NCBI GenBank assembly: GCA_023665275.1
Contig: JAMPEF010000010.1
Location: forward strand, 1 to 45,164
Direction: 5' to 3'
DNA from: Alistipes senegalensis
Lineage (GTDB): Bacteria > Bacillota > Clostridia > Oscillospirales > Ruminococcaceae
DNA: 45,164 bases
Each line of letters begins with the position of its first letter. Position 1 is the stretch's first letter. The translations under genes were made by a program, and so were the position numbers. Positions 25,814-33,980 of the stretch are shown here, in pieces. Under the pieces are notes generated by a model. That model saw only the letters and a program-made list of their open reading frames with translations, was not told the origin of the DNA and did no database searches.

Positions 25814-26878
25814 ATGAAAAAATTTGTACATTTCTTTCTGAATATGTTTAAGTGGATAGCAATTATTTTGTTAAGTATTATAGTTATTTTTTTGATTTGT
25901 CGTTTTATCGGACAGAAAGTAAACAGCAAAACACTGACCGACGGAATTAATGAAAATATGTATGTTGATATAAACGGAACAAAGCAATGGATAAGTATAT
26001 ATGGACAAAATAAAGATAATCCTGTATTATTATATTTACATGGAGGACCGGGTTCGTCTACAAGTCTTTATGATTATGCTTTTACAAGAAAATGGTCTGA
26101 TGTATATACAGTTGTTACATGGGACCAGATAAATTGCGGAAAAAGTTATTCTTCCGACCAGAATGATACTATACTTACATATGACTTGATGATGAGTGAT
26201 AGTATAGAAATTACAAAATATCTGTTAGACTATCTTGGCAAGGATAAGATAACATTGCTTGGTCATTCATGGGAAACATATTTGGGAAGTAACCTTGCTT
26301 TACAATATCCTGAGTATTACGAATGTTATATAGGTACGGGACAGCTTGTTGACTTCTATCAGAATGAAGTTGCTTTTAAGGAAGAAGCAGTAAAATGGGT
26401 AGGAAATGATAAAGAAGACAAACAGCTTATTGAAAAATTAACTATTGGTGATTTTTCAATGGAATATTACGGGGCGAGAAATGCTTTGATGGAAAAGTAC
26501 AGATATGATATATTTGCAGATGGAACAGATTATAATTTGATAACCACACAAATATTTAACCCCTACTATTCACTTTGGGATTTTTATAAGTATATCAATG
26601 CGGATTTCAGCATATATGAAAATTTCTTAAATTCAGAGGAATTTAGTAAATTTTCATTGCTTGGCAAAACCGACTATCAAATACCATTTTATAATATTAA
26701 TGGAGATAAAGACTATCAGACAAATTATTTGATTGCACAAGAGTATTTTGATTCAGTAATAGCACCATATAAAAAAATGTATATAATGAAAGATACAACA
26801 CATGGTTTGTTAGAATCTAAATCAGAAGAATTTTCAGAAATACTTCATGAAATTGCAGAAATAGAAAAGAGGAAATAA
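25814..26878 (+). CDS. Membrane-anchored alpha/beta hydrolase, proline iminopeptidase-like
   Basis: The protein (354 residues) has an N-terminal membrane anchor (about 12-33) and an alpha/beta hydrolase domain. It shows the oxyanion motif LHGGPGSS, the VVTWDQINCGKS segment, the nucleophile elbow GHSWE with Ser152, an Asp in YNINGDKDYQT and a late His in DTTHGLLE. HGGPG with W-D-Q-x-x-x-G-x-S is typical of S33 proline iminopeptidase-type enzymes; the exact substrate is open. GAGGT precedes the ATG. The next gene begins one base after its stop, so they are coupled. The anchor suggests it works outside the membrane. Confidence 0.88.
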   Translation: MKKFVHFFLNMFKWIAIILLSIIVIFLICRFIGQKVNSKTLTDGINENMYVDINGTKQWISIYGQNKDNPVLLYLHGGPGSSTSLYDYAFTRKWSDVYTVVTWDQINCGKSYSSDQNDTILTYDLMMSDSIEITKYLLDYLGKDKITLLGHSWETYLGSNLALQYPEYYECYIGTGQLVDFYQNEVAFKEEAVKWVGNDKEDKQLIEKLTIGDFSMEYYGARNALMEKYRYDIFADGTDYNLITTQIFNPYYSLWDFYKYINADFSIYENFLNSEEFSKFSLLGKTDYQIPFYNINGDKDYQTNYLIAQEYFDSVIAPYKKMYIMKDTTHGLLESKSEEFSEILHEIAEIEKRK

Positions 26879-26879
26879 T

Positions 26880-27389
26880 ATGAAATATAAGGAAATTATA
26901 ATAAACAGTAAACTTGAATTACCTTACAGGTTGATTGACATTGAGGAAGCGGGTGAACATTTTATTTTTCAGTTTAATGAATTTGATGATAAACAGACTG
27001 ATTATTCTATAAGTACATGCGGTGTGACCGGAAAATTCGGGATAATATATTCCGGAAAAGGTATGGAATGTAGTTTTGATTGTGATATAACTATAGGAAA
27101 CGTTCGTGATTTTGCCGTTGCATTGGAAAATGCTTATGATAATCTGAACGGCAGAAAAGCTATACTTGAAAATTACGGCTCACTGAACAGGACTAATTTA
27201 TCTGTGATTTTTGATAACAAAGGTCATTGTAAGATTAAAGGAAAATTTTTTAATGAAAATAATTTCTATAAAAGCGGTATCAGCTTTTCTTTTGAACTTG
27301 ACCAGACGTATATAGCTGATATTATAAGAAAAACAGATATTTTCTTTTCAGAATTATATCGTATTCAGGGACATAATACATATTATTAA
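26880..27389 (+). CDS. Unknown protein, possibly WapI-like immunity protein
   Basis: This 169-residue soluble protein is mostly beta-rich in its first half and ends in a helix. The pattern, alternating hydrophobic strands, then RDFAVALENAYDNLNGRKAILENYGS, then a strand pair and an amphipathic last helix, reminds me of the WapI/DUF6228-type immunity proteins of polymorphic toxins, but I cannot verify this. It begins one base after the hydrolase stop, with AGAGGA upstream. No toxin gene is nearby. Confidence 0.7.
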   Translation: MKYKEIIINSKLELPYRLIDIEEAGEHFIFQFNEFDDKQTDYSISTCGVTGKFGIIYSGKGMECSFDCDITIGNVRDFAVALENAYDNLNGRKAILENYGSLNRTNLSVIFDNKGHCKIKGKFFNENNFYKSGISFSFELDQTYIADIIRKTDIFFSELYRIQGHNTYY

Positions 27390-27409
27390 TATATTTGAGG
27401 TGAAAATTT

Positions 27410-27928
27410 ATGGGTAAAGAATACTATTGCTTTGAAAATGAAACAGGTGATACAGGATTTCTTGCAGGAGTGGTTGACGTTTTAACTTGTAATCTTCCAC
27501 TCTGTGATTTCTATTATGCTTTTGAAGCTGATATTTTCCGGATTGAAGATAATGACATTTCAGACATTAACAATACTATTAAAAAACGTCTGAATTATTA
27601 TAACAAGAGAGACGGCATAAACTTACCGGAAGAGTATATAAACGGACTTAATTTACAGTTGGAAAAAGTAAATACTGATGATGAAAAAATTCTTTGTGAT
27701 ACGATTTCACAATATTCATCTGAAAAAGACATTCCTGAAAAAGTAGGAGAATTTTTCCGACAGCTTAACTGGTATCTGCAAGAGCCGACGGGTATATATG
27801 TAGATAAATCATTTAACCACAAAAACGTTGAAATATTAGGACGTGTATATTTATATATGGGTTTTAAATATTTTTTCATTGCATACGACGAATGGGCTGT
27901 ACTTTTTATTGTAGGAACGGTAGAATAA
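27410..27928 (+). CDS. Unknown soluble protein
   Basis: I do not recognise this 172-residue protein. It is acidic, with a hydrophobic stretch in FLAGVVDVLTCNLPLCDFYYAF too polar and too short for a firm membrane call. The end has alternating strands (EILGRVYLYMGFKYFFIAY, WAVLFIVGTVE) like a small alpha/beta domain. AGGTG precedes the ATG. It sits 20 bases after the preceding unknown gene and 19 before the next, so the three form one transcript. Confidence 0.72.
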   Translation: MGKEYYCFENETGDTGFLAGVVDVLTCNLPLCDFYYAFEADIFRIEDNDISDINNTIKKRLNYYNKRDGINLPEEYINGLNLQLEKVNTDDEKILCDTISQYSSEKDIPEKVGEFFRQLNWYLQEPTGIYVDKSFNHKNVEILGRVYLYMGFKYFFIAYDEWAVLFIVGTVE

Positions 27929-27947
27929 ATTAAAAGGAGATTATTTT

Positions 27948-28502
27948 ATGGGACTGGATTTATATATTGAGGCTTTAATAAAAGAAAAGAAAACCGGCAG
28001 AGTAATTTCTAATCCATATAAGGACGGTTACAACTGCGGAACATGTCTGAACGGTTACACATACAAAATAAAGGAGGAAAACGGTTTTTTTGAAGTATGT
28101 TCGTGGCACACTGATGACTTTTATGATATTATGCATAAAATGATAGATATATGCAACAGGCATATGAATACAAATTATACAGATGAAGATGATGAAATAC
28201 CTATACCACATTCTGCACTCCGTGACATATATGCCTTTCTTGTGAAGCGTTCTTATTTGCCGGACGATGAGGAGTTTGAAGTATTGCCATGTAATATAGA
28301 ATGGGAAAGACGTTCTTCATATGAAAAGATGAATCTTATAAATGCGGATAAAATTAGTGGGATTATTTATCAGCTTAAATGCATTGAATATTATAATGAT
28401 GTTATAACAAGTAGTTATATTCCAAATCCGGAAGATAAAAAGGCTTTTGAAAATAATCCACAGAATTATGAATGGAAATTCAGAATAATTCCCTCTTACT
28501 GA
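27948..28502 (+). CDS. Unknown protein with MGLDLYIEA start
   Basis: A 184-residue soluble protein. The opening MGLDLYIEALIKEKKTGRV is a start seen in uncharacterised phage and bacterial proteins of similar size; no function is known to me. It contains two cysteines in CGTCLNG and one in FEVCSWHTDD, a possible but unproven metal site. AAGGAG precedes the ATG. It is the last gene of the cluster driven from 25104; a new promoter begins 19 bases downstream, with no hairpin terminator between. Confidence 0.72.
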   Translation: MGLDLYIEALIKEKKTGRVISNPYKDGYNCGTCLNGYTYKIKEENGFFEVCSWHTDDFYDIMHKMIDICNRHMNTNYTDEDDEIPIPHSALRDIYAFLVKRSYLPDDEEFEVLPCNIEWERRSSYEKMNLINADKISGIIYQLKCIEYYNDVITSSYIPNPEDKKAFENNPQNYEWKFRIIPSY

Positions 28503-28520
28503 TATTATAGTGAAACAAGT

Positions 28521-28549
28521 TTGATTTTTCGGATATGGTGTGTTATAAT
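28521..28549 (+). promoter_or_regulatory. Promoter of the membrane ferredoxin gene
   Basis: TTGATT (28521-28526), 17-base spacer ending GTGTGT, TATAAT (28544-28549). It shares its -35, the first four spacer bases and its extended -10 with the promoter at 25104. Confidence 0.85.
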
Positions 28550-28580
28550 TTTAATATCAATCTTAATAAGAGGTGTTGAT

Positions 28581-29399
28581 ATGAAAAAATATTTGTTTCC
28601 GATAGTAATGCTGACTATATTTGAAATAATAGCCATTACGTTGTGGCTTACAAAAGATAATTTATTTTATTTATTCAATTTCAGCTATATTGGTATATCA
28701 ATTTCATTAGGATTGTTTCTGTTTATCAGAAAATATAAGTACGCACGACGCATTACACAGCTTTTAGTCGGATTGTATATGCTTGTCTATCTTGGACTGA
28801 TTTCAAATGAAAATATGCAGATAGAGGGTTTCTGGTATTACTTATTTACCGGAGTGTTTGAAGCAGCGACTATTCATTATGCAGTCGCAAAGATATTCGG
28901 ACCTCTTTTATTCGGACGAGGTTGGTGCGGATATGCTTGCTGGACTGCAATGTTATTAGACTTTCTTCCGTATAAAGTTCCGGAACAGAAAAGAAAAAGT
29001 ATCGACTTTATACGATATATAATGTTTGGTGTATCGTTTATGTTTGTACTGGCATTGTTTCTCAGTCATGCCGGAAATATGGAAAAAATTATGTTCTTGG
29101 CTTTTATTATCGGAAATCTGGTGTATTACATAACCGGTATTATTTTAGCTTTTGCGTTTAAGGATAATCGTGCATTCTGTAAATATATTTGTCCGATTAC
29201 AGTATTTTTAAAGCCGATGAGTTATTTTGCACTGTTGAGAATCACGTGCAATAAGGAAAAATGTGTTTCCTGTGGCAAGTGTAAAAAGGTCTGTCCTATG
29301 GACGTTGATATGACTGACAATTCAAGAAAACGGGAAAATGGTACGGAGTGTATTCTTTGCTTTGAGTGTGTTAAAAGCTGTCCGAAAGATGCATTATAA
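28581..29399 (+). CDS. Membrane 4Fe-4S polyferredoxin, NapH-like
   Basis: A 272-residue protein with about six membrane segments and, at the C-terminus, two 4Fe-4S clusters: CNKEKCVSCGKCKKVCP and CILCFECVKSCP. A further Cys pair in GRGWCGYACW and a CPITVFLKP segment are the conserved membrane-embedded features of NapH/NosR-type electron-transfer proteins (Fer4_5). It would move electrons between a membrane carrier and a soluble partner; the partner is not encoded nearby. The frame opens at TTG 28521, but that codon is the -35 box of the promoter, so ATG 28581 with AGAGGTG upstream is the start. Confidence 0.88.
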   Translation: MKKYLFPIVMLTIFEIIAITLWLTKDNLFYLFNFSYIGISISLGLFLFIRKYKYARRITQLLVGLYMLVYLGLISNENMQIEGFWYYLFTGVFEAATIHYAVAKIFGPLLFGRGWCGYACWTAMLLDFLPYKVPEQKRKSIDFIRYIMFGVSFMFVLALFLSHAGNMEKIMFLAFIIGNLVYYITGIILAFAFKDNRAFCKYICPITVFLKPMSYFALLRITCNKEKCVSCGKCKKVCPMDVDMTDNSRKRENGTECILCFECVKSCPKDAL

Positions 29400-29456
29400 T
29401 AATTCAGCACGGGAAGTGTATGTATGAGTACATTTTATTAGGAGCGTGTGAATAAT

Positions 29457-29909
29457 ATGAAATCTAAAAATAGATTAATAAAAATGGTCGGAGGTATAGT
29501 ACTTATAATAGTACTGGCTTTTCTTGCGGTTCAGTATCGTATTATGAATGTAGTTAAAGCGGAAAATATGGTATACAGCATACATAGTCGAGGGTGGGAA
29601 AGATATATTACTTATGATATGCTTTCCGATGATTTGCAGGAAATTATTTCAGAAGAAGAATTTTCAGACACCAATCCGCAAAACCGATTTAGAATGTATC
29701 AGAAACTGGAAAATATGATTATTGATACACGACCAATAACAAAATTCGATAGCAGTACACACGGTTACAAAACACCATATACTGAATTTTATGAAATAGA
29801 CGGAAAAAAATATGATGTTAATTTTAGGATTGATATTAATAATCATTTCGGTAAGATGGAAATAAGAAATTTTTGTTGTTATATCCATCAAGTTGATGAT
29901 ATGTTTTAA
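29457..29909 (+). CDS. Unknown single-pass membrane or exported protein
   Basis: This 150-residue protein has one N-terminal hydrophobic segment (about 9-27), then a soluble domain expected outside, with a Trp-Glu-Arg-Tyr motif and a beta-rich end (YDVNFRIDINNHFGKMEIRNF). No family is recognised. AGGAG precedes the start; the GTG at 29448 is only 3 bases from it, so ATG 29457 is preferred. It sits between the ferredoxin and a GNAT gene in the same direction. Confidence 0.72.
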   Translation: MKSKNRLIKMVGGIVLIIVLAFLAVQYRIMNVVKAENMVYSIHSRGWERYITYDMLSDDLQEIISEEEFSDTNPQNRFRMYQKLENMIIDTRPITKFDSSTHGYKTPYTEFYEIDGKKYDVNFRIDINNHFGKMEIRNFCCYIHQVDDMF

Positions 29910-29927
29910 CAGGAAAGGAACTGATTA

Positions 29928-30371
29928 ATGGAATTTAAGGAAATAAAATATGATAAAAAGTCATATATTGAACTGCTTTTACTGGCGGACGAACAGGAAG
30001 ATATGATTGACCGTTATCTTGATAAAGGTATTATGTACATACTCTATGATAACGGAGTAAAAGCCGTTTGTGTGGTTACTGATGAGGGAAGTTCAGTCCT
30101 TGAAATAAAAAATATTGCTGTCTTGCCAGAATATCAGCATATGGGATATGGAAGAAAGATTATTGAATTTATTGAAAATAAATTCAGAAAATCTTATAAT
30201 ATTTTAAAAGTTGGTACTGGCGACAGTTCATTGACAGTTCCTTTTTATGAAAAATGTGGTTTTCGAAAAACTTATACTGTAAAAAATTTTTTTACGGAAA
30301 ATTATGACCATGAAATTTTTGAATGTGGAAAAAAATTAACAGATATGATTTATTTTGAAAAAACACTTTAA
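29928..30371 (+). CDS. GNAT-family N-acetyltransferase
   Basis: A 147-residue acetyltransferase domain. Motif A reads KNIAVLPEYQHMGYGRKIIEFIE, with the acetyl-CoA-binding Q-x-x-G-x-G loop, followed by VPFYEKCGFRKTYTVKNFF (motif B with the usual FYEKxGF). Nothing indicates the acceptor. AGGAAAGG precedes the ATG 19 bases after the preceding gene. It ends at the shared hairpin at 30377-30398. Confidence 0.9.
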   Translation: MEFKEIKYDKKSYIELLLLADEQEDMIDRYLDKGIMYILYDNGVKAVCVVTDEGSSVLEIKNIAVLPEYQHMGYGRKIIEFIENKFRKSYNILKVGTGDSSLTVPFYEKCGFRKTYTVKNFFTENYDHEIFECGKKLTDMIYFEKTL

Positions 30372-30398
30372 AAAAACCCCGTCTTTTTGCGGACGGGG
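30370..30398 (-). terminator. Terminator of spoVT, shared with the GNAT gene
   Basis: On the minus strand CCCCGTC pairs with GACGGGG (30398-30392 with 30383-30377) and is followed by seven Ts, a textbook terminator for spoVT. The T run on the plus side is imperfect (AATAATTTT), so it is weaker for the GNAT transcript. Confidence 0.88.
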
Positions 30399-30408
30399 AA
30401 TAATTTTA

Positions 30409-30948
30409 TTATTCTATCTGTTTTGCAAGGAATTGTGCAGCGGCGTTGATTAGACTTTTTTGTAAGTCGTTGGCTTCTGTGTTCTGTTCAGTGGAAAGAA
30501 ATGCCACTGCTCCGGAAACGTCACCGGCTGTTATAATCGGAATAGCTGCAATAGCTGTACGTTCCACGCCCTCAGCTGGAAAGAAATTATTTGTTTCACC
30601 GTTCGGGCAGAAATACTGTCCACGATTTTCCATAAGTTCTTCAAGCTGACCAGTTACACGGCGTTCCGAAAATTCCTTTTTCGGTACACCAGCCGTTGCA
30701 ACAACGTGGTCTTTATCGAATATTACAACCGGACAGCCGGCTATTTTATACATTATGTCCGCAACATATGATGCGTTTTCACTCATTTCGCTTATAGCGG
30801 AGTATTTCTTGAAAATAACTTCACCGTCGCTGTTTGTATATATTTCAAGAGGGTCTCCCTCACGGATACGCATAGTGCGTCTGATTTCCTTTGGAATTAC
30901 AACACGACCTAAATCGTCGATTCTTCTGACAATGCCAGTAGCTTTCAT
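30409..30948 (-). CDS. spoVT: Stage V sporulation protein T, AbrB-family regulator
   Basis: A 179-residue DNA-binding regulator. The AbrB/SpoVT swapped-hairpin domain occupies 1-50 (MKATGIVRRIDDLGRVVIPKEI, REGDPLEIYTN) and a GAF-like domain follows (about 55-178, with AGCPVVIFDKDHVVATAG and VSGAVAFLS). Order and length match SpoVT, which in Bacillus modulates forespore sigma-G genes. GGAGG precedes the ATG. Upstream at 30993-31021 there is a possible sigma-G-type promoter. Non-spore-forming Clostridia also keep this gene, so it does not prove that the organism sporulates. Monocistronic. Confidence 0.95.
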   Translation of the reverse strand: MKATGIVRRIDDLGRVVIPKEIRRTMRIREGDPLEIYTNSDGEVIFKKYSAISEMSENASYVADIMYKIAGCPVVIFDKDHVVATAGVPKKEFSERRVTGQLEELMENRGQYFCPNGETNNFFPAEGVERTAIAAIPIITAGDVSGAVAFLSTEQNTEANDLQKSLINAAAQFLAKQIE

Positions 30949-30992
30949 ATATAATATCCTCCAATGAATAATTTTATTTGGATTTGTGAGAA

Positions 30993-31021
30993 TATTATTT
31001 GCCGTATTTTTTCAAATATTC
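30993..31021 (-). promoter_or_regulatory. Possible sigma-G/F-type promoter of spoVT
   Basis: On the minus strand GAATA (31021-31017), matching the sigma-G -35 pattern GHATR, a 17-base gap, and AATAATA (30999-30993), six of seven to CATWHTA. No housekeeping promoter with correct spacing is visible here. Confidence 0.4.
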
Positions 31022-31044
31022 GTTAAAATTTTATAAGAACAGAT

Positions 31045-31707
31045 TTAAAATACGCTTTTTCTCCTATAATCTGTTACATCACTACCTAATATTTTGTAAA
31101 ATTCTTGTACTGTCGTATTTTTATTTTTAATCATAATAAGTTCATCGTCAGTAACGCCAATAAATTCTATGAAATTAACTTTTCCGTTAGGAGTATTTAT
31201 ACTTTTTACCTTTGAGTCAGCAACTGTTATAAAACCTGTAAGCAATGATTTCTGATAAAAGTCAATACCCTTTTTCTGTCCTGTATAAATATATTCATTT
31301 TCCTGGAAAAGTTCGCCTGAATTAAAAGTGATTTTTGCAATTTGCTGTAATATTCCGATAATGCATTTAATTTCATTTTCTTCATTTTCTGTATCATAAC
31401 AGTCTTTTTTCAGTCGTAAAGTAAATTCCATACCATATCCGCTATATTCCGGATTATCTGTTTCCTTTTCATAAAGTTCTGTCAGACCGAATGTGACAAA
31501 GTGCCAGTAATCCCCACCGTCGTAGACACTTACTCGGTCAAGAGGATTATTTCCGCCAAGACTAAACGGAATAAGTGTGCCATAATGCTTTGGATTATCC
31601 TGATTGGGGTAAACATCCGAAAAAGCTTTTTCAATACATTCCCAACCATTCATATTCAGCAATTCATTTTCTGATTCTTCTTCTTTTGATTTTTTTAATA
31701 TATTCAT
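31045..31707 (-). CDS. Suppressor-of-fused (SUFU) domain protein
   Basis: This 220-residue soluble protein has the features of a bacterial SUFU domain: GWECIEKAFSDVYPNQDNPKHYGT, the PLDRVSVYDGGDYWHFVTFGLTELY block with the characteristic W-H-F-V-T-F-G-L-T/S-E-L-Y, and GYGMEFTLRLK. In bacteria such domains are common among immunity proteins of polymorphic toxin systems; in animals SUFU regulates Hedgehog signalling. No toxin is encoded nearby, so this is an orphan. AAAGGA precedes the ATG. Own promoter at 31752-31780. Confidence 0.9.
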   Translation of the reverse strand: MNILKKSKEEESENELLNMNGWECIEKAFSDVYPNQDNPKHYGTLIPFSLGGNNPLDRVSVYDGGDYWHFVTFGLTELYEKETDNPEYSGYGMEFTLRLKKDCYDTENEENEIKCIIGILQQIAKITFNSGELFQENEYIYTGQKKGIDFYQKSLLTGFITVADSKVKSINTPNGKVNFIEFIGVTDDELIMIKNKNTTVQEFYKILGSDVTDYRRKSVF

Positions 31708-31751
31708 TTAATCATCCTTTACGTCAATAACGAAAAATTTTTTATATTATT

Positions 31752-31780
31752 ATTATAACATACATTGAAAAATAAATCAA
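31752..31780 (-). promoter_or_regulatory. Promoter of the SUFU gene
   Basis: On the minus strand TTGATT (31780-31775), 17-base spacer ending TATGT, TATAAT (31757-31752). Confidence 0.83.
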
Positions 31781-31849
31781 TTGGCAAAAGTACTGGATTT
31801 TTGAAAATTTTCATTAAAATCCTGTCAATAAAATATTGTAAATTTTTAA

Positions 31850-31878
31850 TTGACAATATCTGTTTTATGTGTTATACT
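31850..31878 (+). promoter_or_regulatory. Promoter of gpsA
   Basis: Perfect TTGACA (31850-31855), 17-base spacer ending ATGTGT, TATACT (31873-31878). Confidence 0.87.
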
Positions 31879-31940
31879 ATTATAATAAGATGACGGAAAT
31901 TTTCCGGCTGTTTATATTAAAATTTTTACTGGAGAAGATT

Positions 31941-32963
31941 ATGAACAATATATCAATACTGGGTGCAGGAACGTGGGGTATAGCTATAGCACAGATGCTG
32001 TCATCATATTGTAATGTTACTGTATGGTCTGCAATAGAAAGTGAAATAGATAACCTTAATTCAACATATGTTCACCCTAATCTTAATGATGTTAAATTAT
32101 CTGATAATATCCGTTTTACAAAAGATGTTACAGAAGCGTGCAGAAGTGAATATATAGTCATGGCTGTACCGTCGGTGTACGTCCGTGGTACTGCTGAAAT
32201 TATTCACAACTATGTCGACAGTACGAAAATTATTATTGACGTTGCAAAAGGTCTTGAAAAAGATACCTGCTTAACAATGACGGAAGTAATAAAAGACGTT
32301 CTCGGCGACAAATGCACAAATATAGTAGCTCTTACAGGACCTACCCATGCGGAAGAAGTCGTAAAGGGTATGCTTACTACTATAGTTGCAGCCTCTGAAA
32401 ATATAGAAAATGCCCGTATAGTACAGAAAGTCTTTACTAACGATACTATGCGTGTATACACCAATCCTGATACACTCGGCGTTGAGATATGCGGTTGTAT
32501 AAAAAATATAATCGCTATGGCGTCGGGAGTTTCTGCCGGACTTGGTTACGGCGATAACATAAGGGCGGCACTTATCACAAGAGGTTGCTCGGAAATGACA
32601 AGGCTTGGTATTGCCATGGGTTGTATGCCACAGACTTTTTACGGACTTGCCGGAATAGGTGACCTTATTGTTACGGCTTCCAGTACGCACAGCAGAAATA
32701 ACAGAGCAGGTTATTATATAGGTCAGGGAATGACCGTTGATGAGGCTGTAAAGAAAGTCGGTATGGTTGTTGAGGGCATAAACGCTATAAAGCCGGTCAT
32801 GCAACTTGCCGAAAAATACAGCGTTGAAATGCCTATTGTTGAGGGTATGAATGATGTGATATATAACGGTTGTGACGCTAAAACAACTGCTGAAAAAATC
32901 TTCAAACGGGAACTGAAATCAGAAGTGGAAAAATATCCTTTTGATGTTGCAGGTATAGAATAA
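31941..32963 (+). CDS. gpsA: Glycerol-3-phosphate dehydrogenase [NAD(P)+]
   Basis: GpsA reduces dihydroxyacetone phosphate to sn-glycerol 3-phosphate for phospholipid synthesis in the cytosol. The 340-residue protein begins with the Rossmann motif ISILGAGTWGIAIAQML, then VMAVPSVYVR, the GPTHAEEVVKGM block, the catalytic Lys in CIKNIIAMASG and GDNIRAALITRG, then FYGLAGIGDLIVTA. The open frame starts at 31869, before the -10 box of its promoter, so the extra 24 residues cannot be translated from this promoter. ATG 31941 with GGAGAAG upstream gives the normal length. Monocistronic, ending at a terminator. Confidence 0.96.
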   Translation: MNNISILGAGTWGIAIAQMLSSYCNVTVWSAIESEIDNLNSTYVHPNLNDVKLSDNIRFTKDVTEACRSEYIVMAVPSVYVRGTAEIIHNYVDSTKIIIDVAKGLEKDTCLTMTEVIKDVLGDKCTNIVALTGPTHAEEVVKGMLTTIVAASENIENARIVQKVFTNDTMRVYTNPDTLGVEICGCIKNIIAMASGVSAGLGYGDNIRAALITRGCSEMTRLGIAMGCMPQTFYGLAGIGDLIVTASSTHSRNNRAGYYIGQGMTVDEAVKKVGMVVEGINAIKPVMQLAEKYSVEMPIVEGMNDVIYNGCDAKTTAEKIFKRELKSEVEKYPFDVAGIE

Positions 32964-32969
32964 TTTATT

Positions 32970-32999
32970 ACTCCGGTGCATTATGTACCGGAGTTTTTA
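32970..32999 (+). terminator. Terminator of gpsA, inside the end of the converging gene
   Basis: ACTCCGGT (32970-32977) pairs with ACCGGAGT (32987-32994), followed by TTTTAT. The last codons of the leftward membrane-protein gene (stop 32983-32981) lie in this hairpin. Confidence 0.85.
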
Positions 33000-33967
33000 T
33001 TTAAGTCATTTTCGTTAAGTATGTTGCTTAAACGTCTGTATTTACCGTCCACTGTACCATATATGCAGACTTCCTCACAAAGTAAGCCTATATAATCGGC
33101 ATCAAGAGAGGGTCTTTCCTCAGAAATCCCTATACCGAAAAGTGCATTTTTTACATCATTGTGCATATTTTTTTTGAATCCGCACCACTGTATATCTTTG
33201 AATTTCATATCGACATTTTTTTTATATACAATCTGGTCTCCGTAAATCGATATAGTAAGGAAATGTTCATAACTTGTTGTTCTGTCGAAATCAACAGACG
33301 GTTTAACGCTCCGTAAAAAACCCGATTTCTTATAGACTGTTATTTCCGTATCAAAACCGTATGGAAGATTTTTTAAGTAGTCGTAATCGTCAATGCCTAT
33401 CTGTGCCTTGACTATCTGCTTTTTACCATTATAGAAAGTAGCTGTATAATTATAATAGTAACTGGTGCCACCTCTGCCACCTTCGGCACTGTATTTATGC
33501 CAGTCTACATAACAATTATTTATTGTATATGTTTTATAATCATCATTTTTTAAATCTGATATATTGTTAAATAATATATTGAAATCAGTTTTATTGCCGT
33601 ATTCTTTTCTTATGTAATGCTGTTCGTCAAGATGGCTGTCCACTCCGATAAGAAAAAACATAGTCGATACAACAACCGTAAGAAATATTATTCCTATACG
33701 TGTAAACAAGTTCATTGAATTATGAAATTTAATAAAACCATATATTCCGCTGAAAAACACCGGTACTGCTAAAATAATTCCGGTTATTAATTTCAGAATA
33801 ATTGAAATGTTTATATTTTTAAGACCGTCCGCACCTATCATTGTATTCATAAGCGAATGTGATACCGCACCGGCTACCATGACTACTATTACAAACAGTA
33901 TCACAAAAACTAATGTTATTATTTCATATTTACTGGGCTTTTGTATTTTGGATTTTGTTTTTTTCAT
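32981..33967 (-). CDS. Unknown membrane protein, last gene of the sensory operon
   Basis: A 328-residue protein with three membrane segments (about 16-36, 55-76 and 87-108), then a roughly 210-residue extracellular domain if the N-terminus is inside. The domain is beta-rich with a Gly/Tyr patch (GGRGGTSYYYNYTATFYNGKK), a feature of several unnamed Clostridial membrane proteins. No family is recognised. AAGGAA precedes the ATG, 13 bases after the solute-binding protein stop, so it shares that operon. It is not an ABC permease: too few helices and no EAA loop. Confidence 0.75.
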   Translation of the reverse strand: MKKTKSKIQKPSKYEIITLVFVILFVIVVMVAGAVSHSLMNTMIGADGLKNINISIILKLITGIILAVPVFFSGIYGFIKFHNSMNLFTRIGIIFLTVVVSTMFFLIGVDSHLDEQHYIRKEYGNKTDFNILFNNISDLKNDDYKTYTINNCYVDWHKYSAEGGRGGTSYYYNYTATFYNGKKQIVKAQIGIDDYDYLKNLPYGFDTEITVYKKSGFLRSVKPSVDFDRTTSYEHFLTISIYGDQIVYKKNVDMKFKDIQWCGFKKNMHNDVKNALFGIGISEERPSLDADYIGLLCEEVCIYGTVDGKYRRLSNILNENDLNKNSGT

Positions 33968-33980
33968 AGAGAAAAATTCC

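Noticed and set aside
29235-29250. Another CACGTG in the ferredoxin gene
   Set aside because: No palindromic arms; a chance hexamer in coding sequence.
31869-31940. Extra 24 residues at the start of gpsA
   Set aside because: They begin before the -10 box of the gpsA promoter, and the Rossmann motif normally starts at residue 3-4, as it does from 31941.
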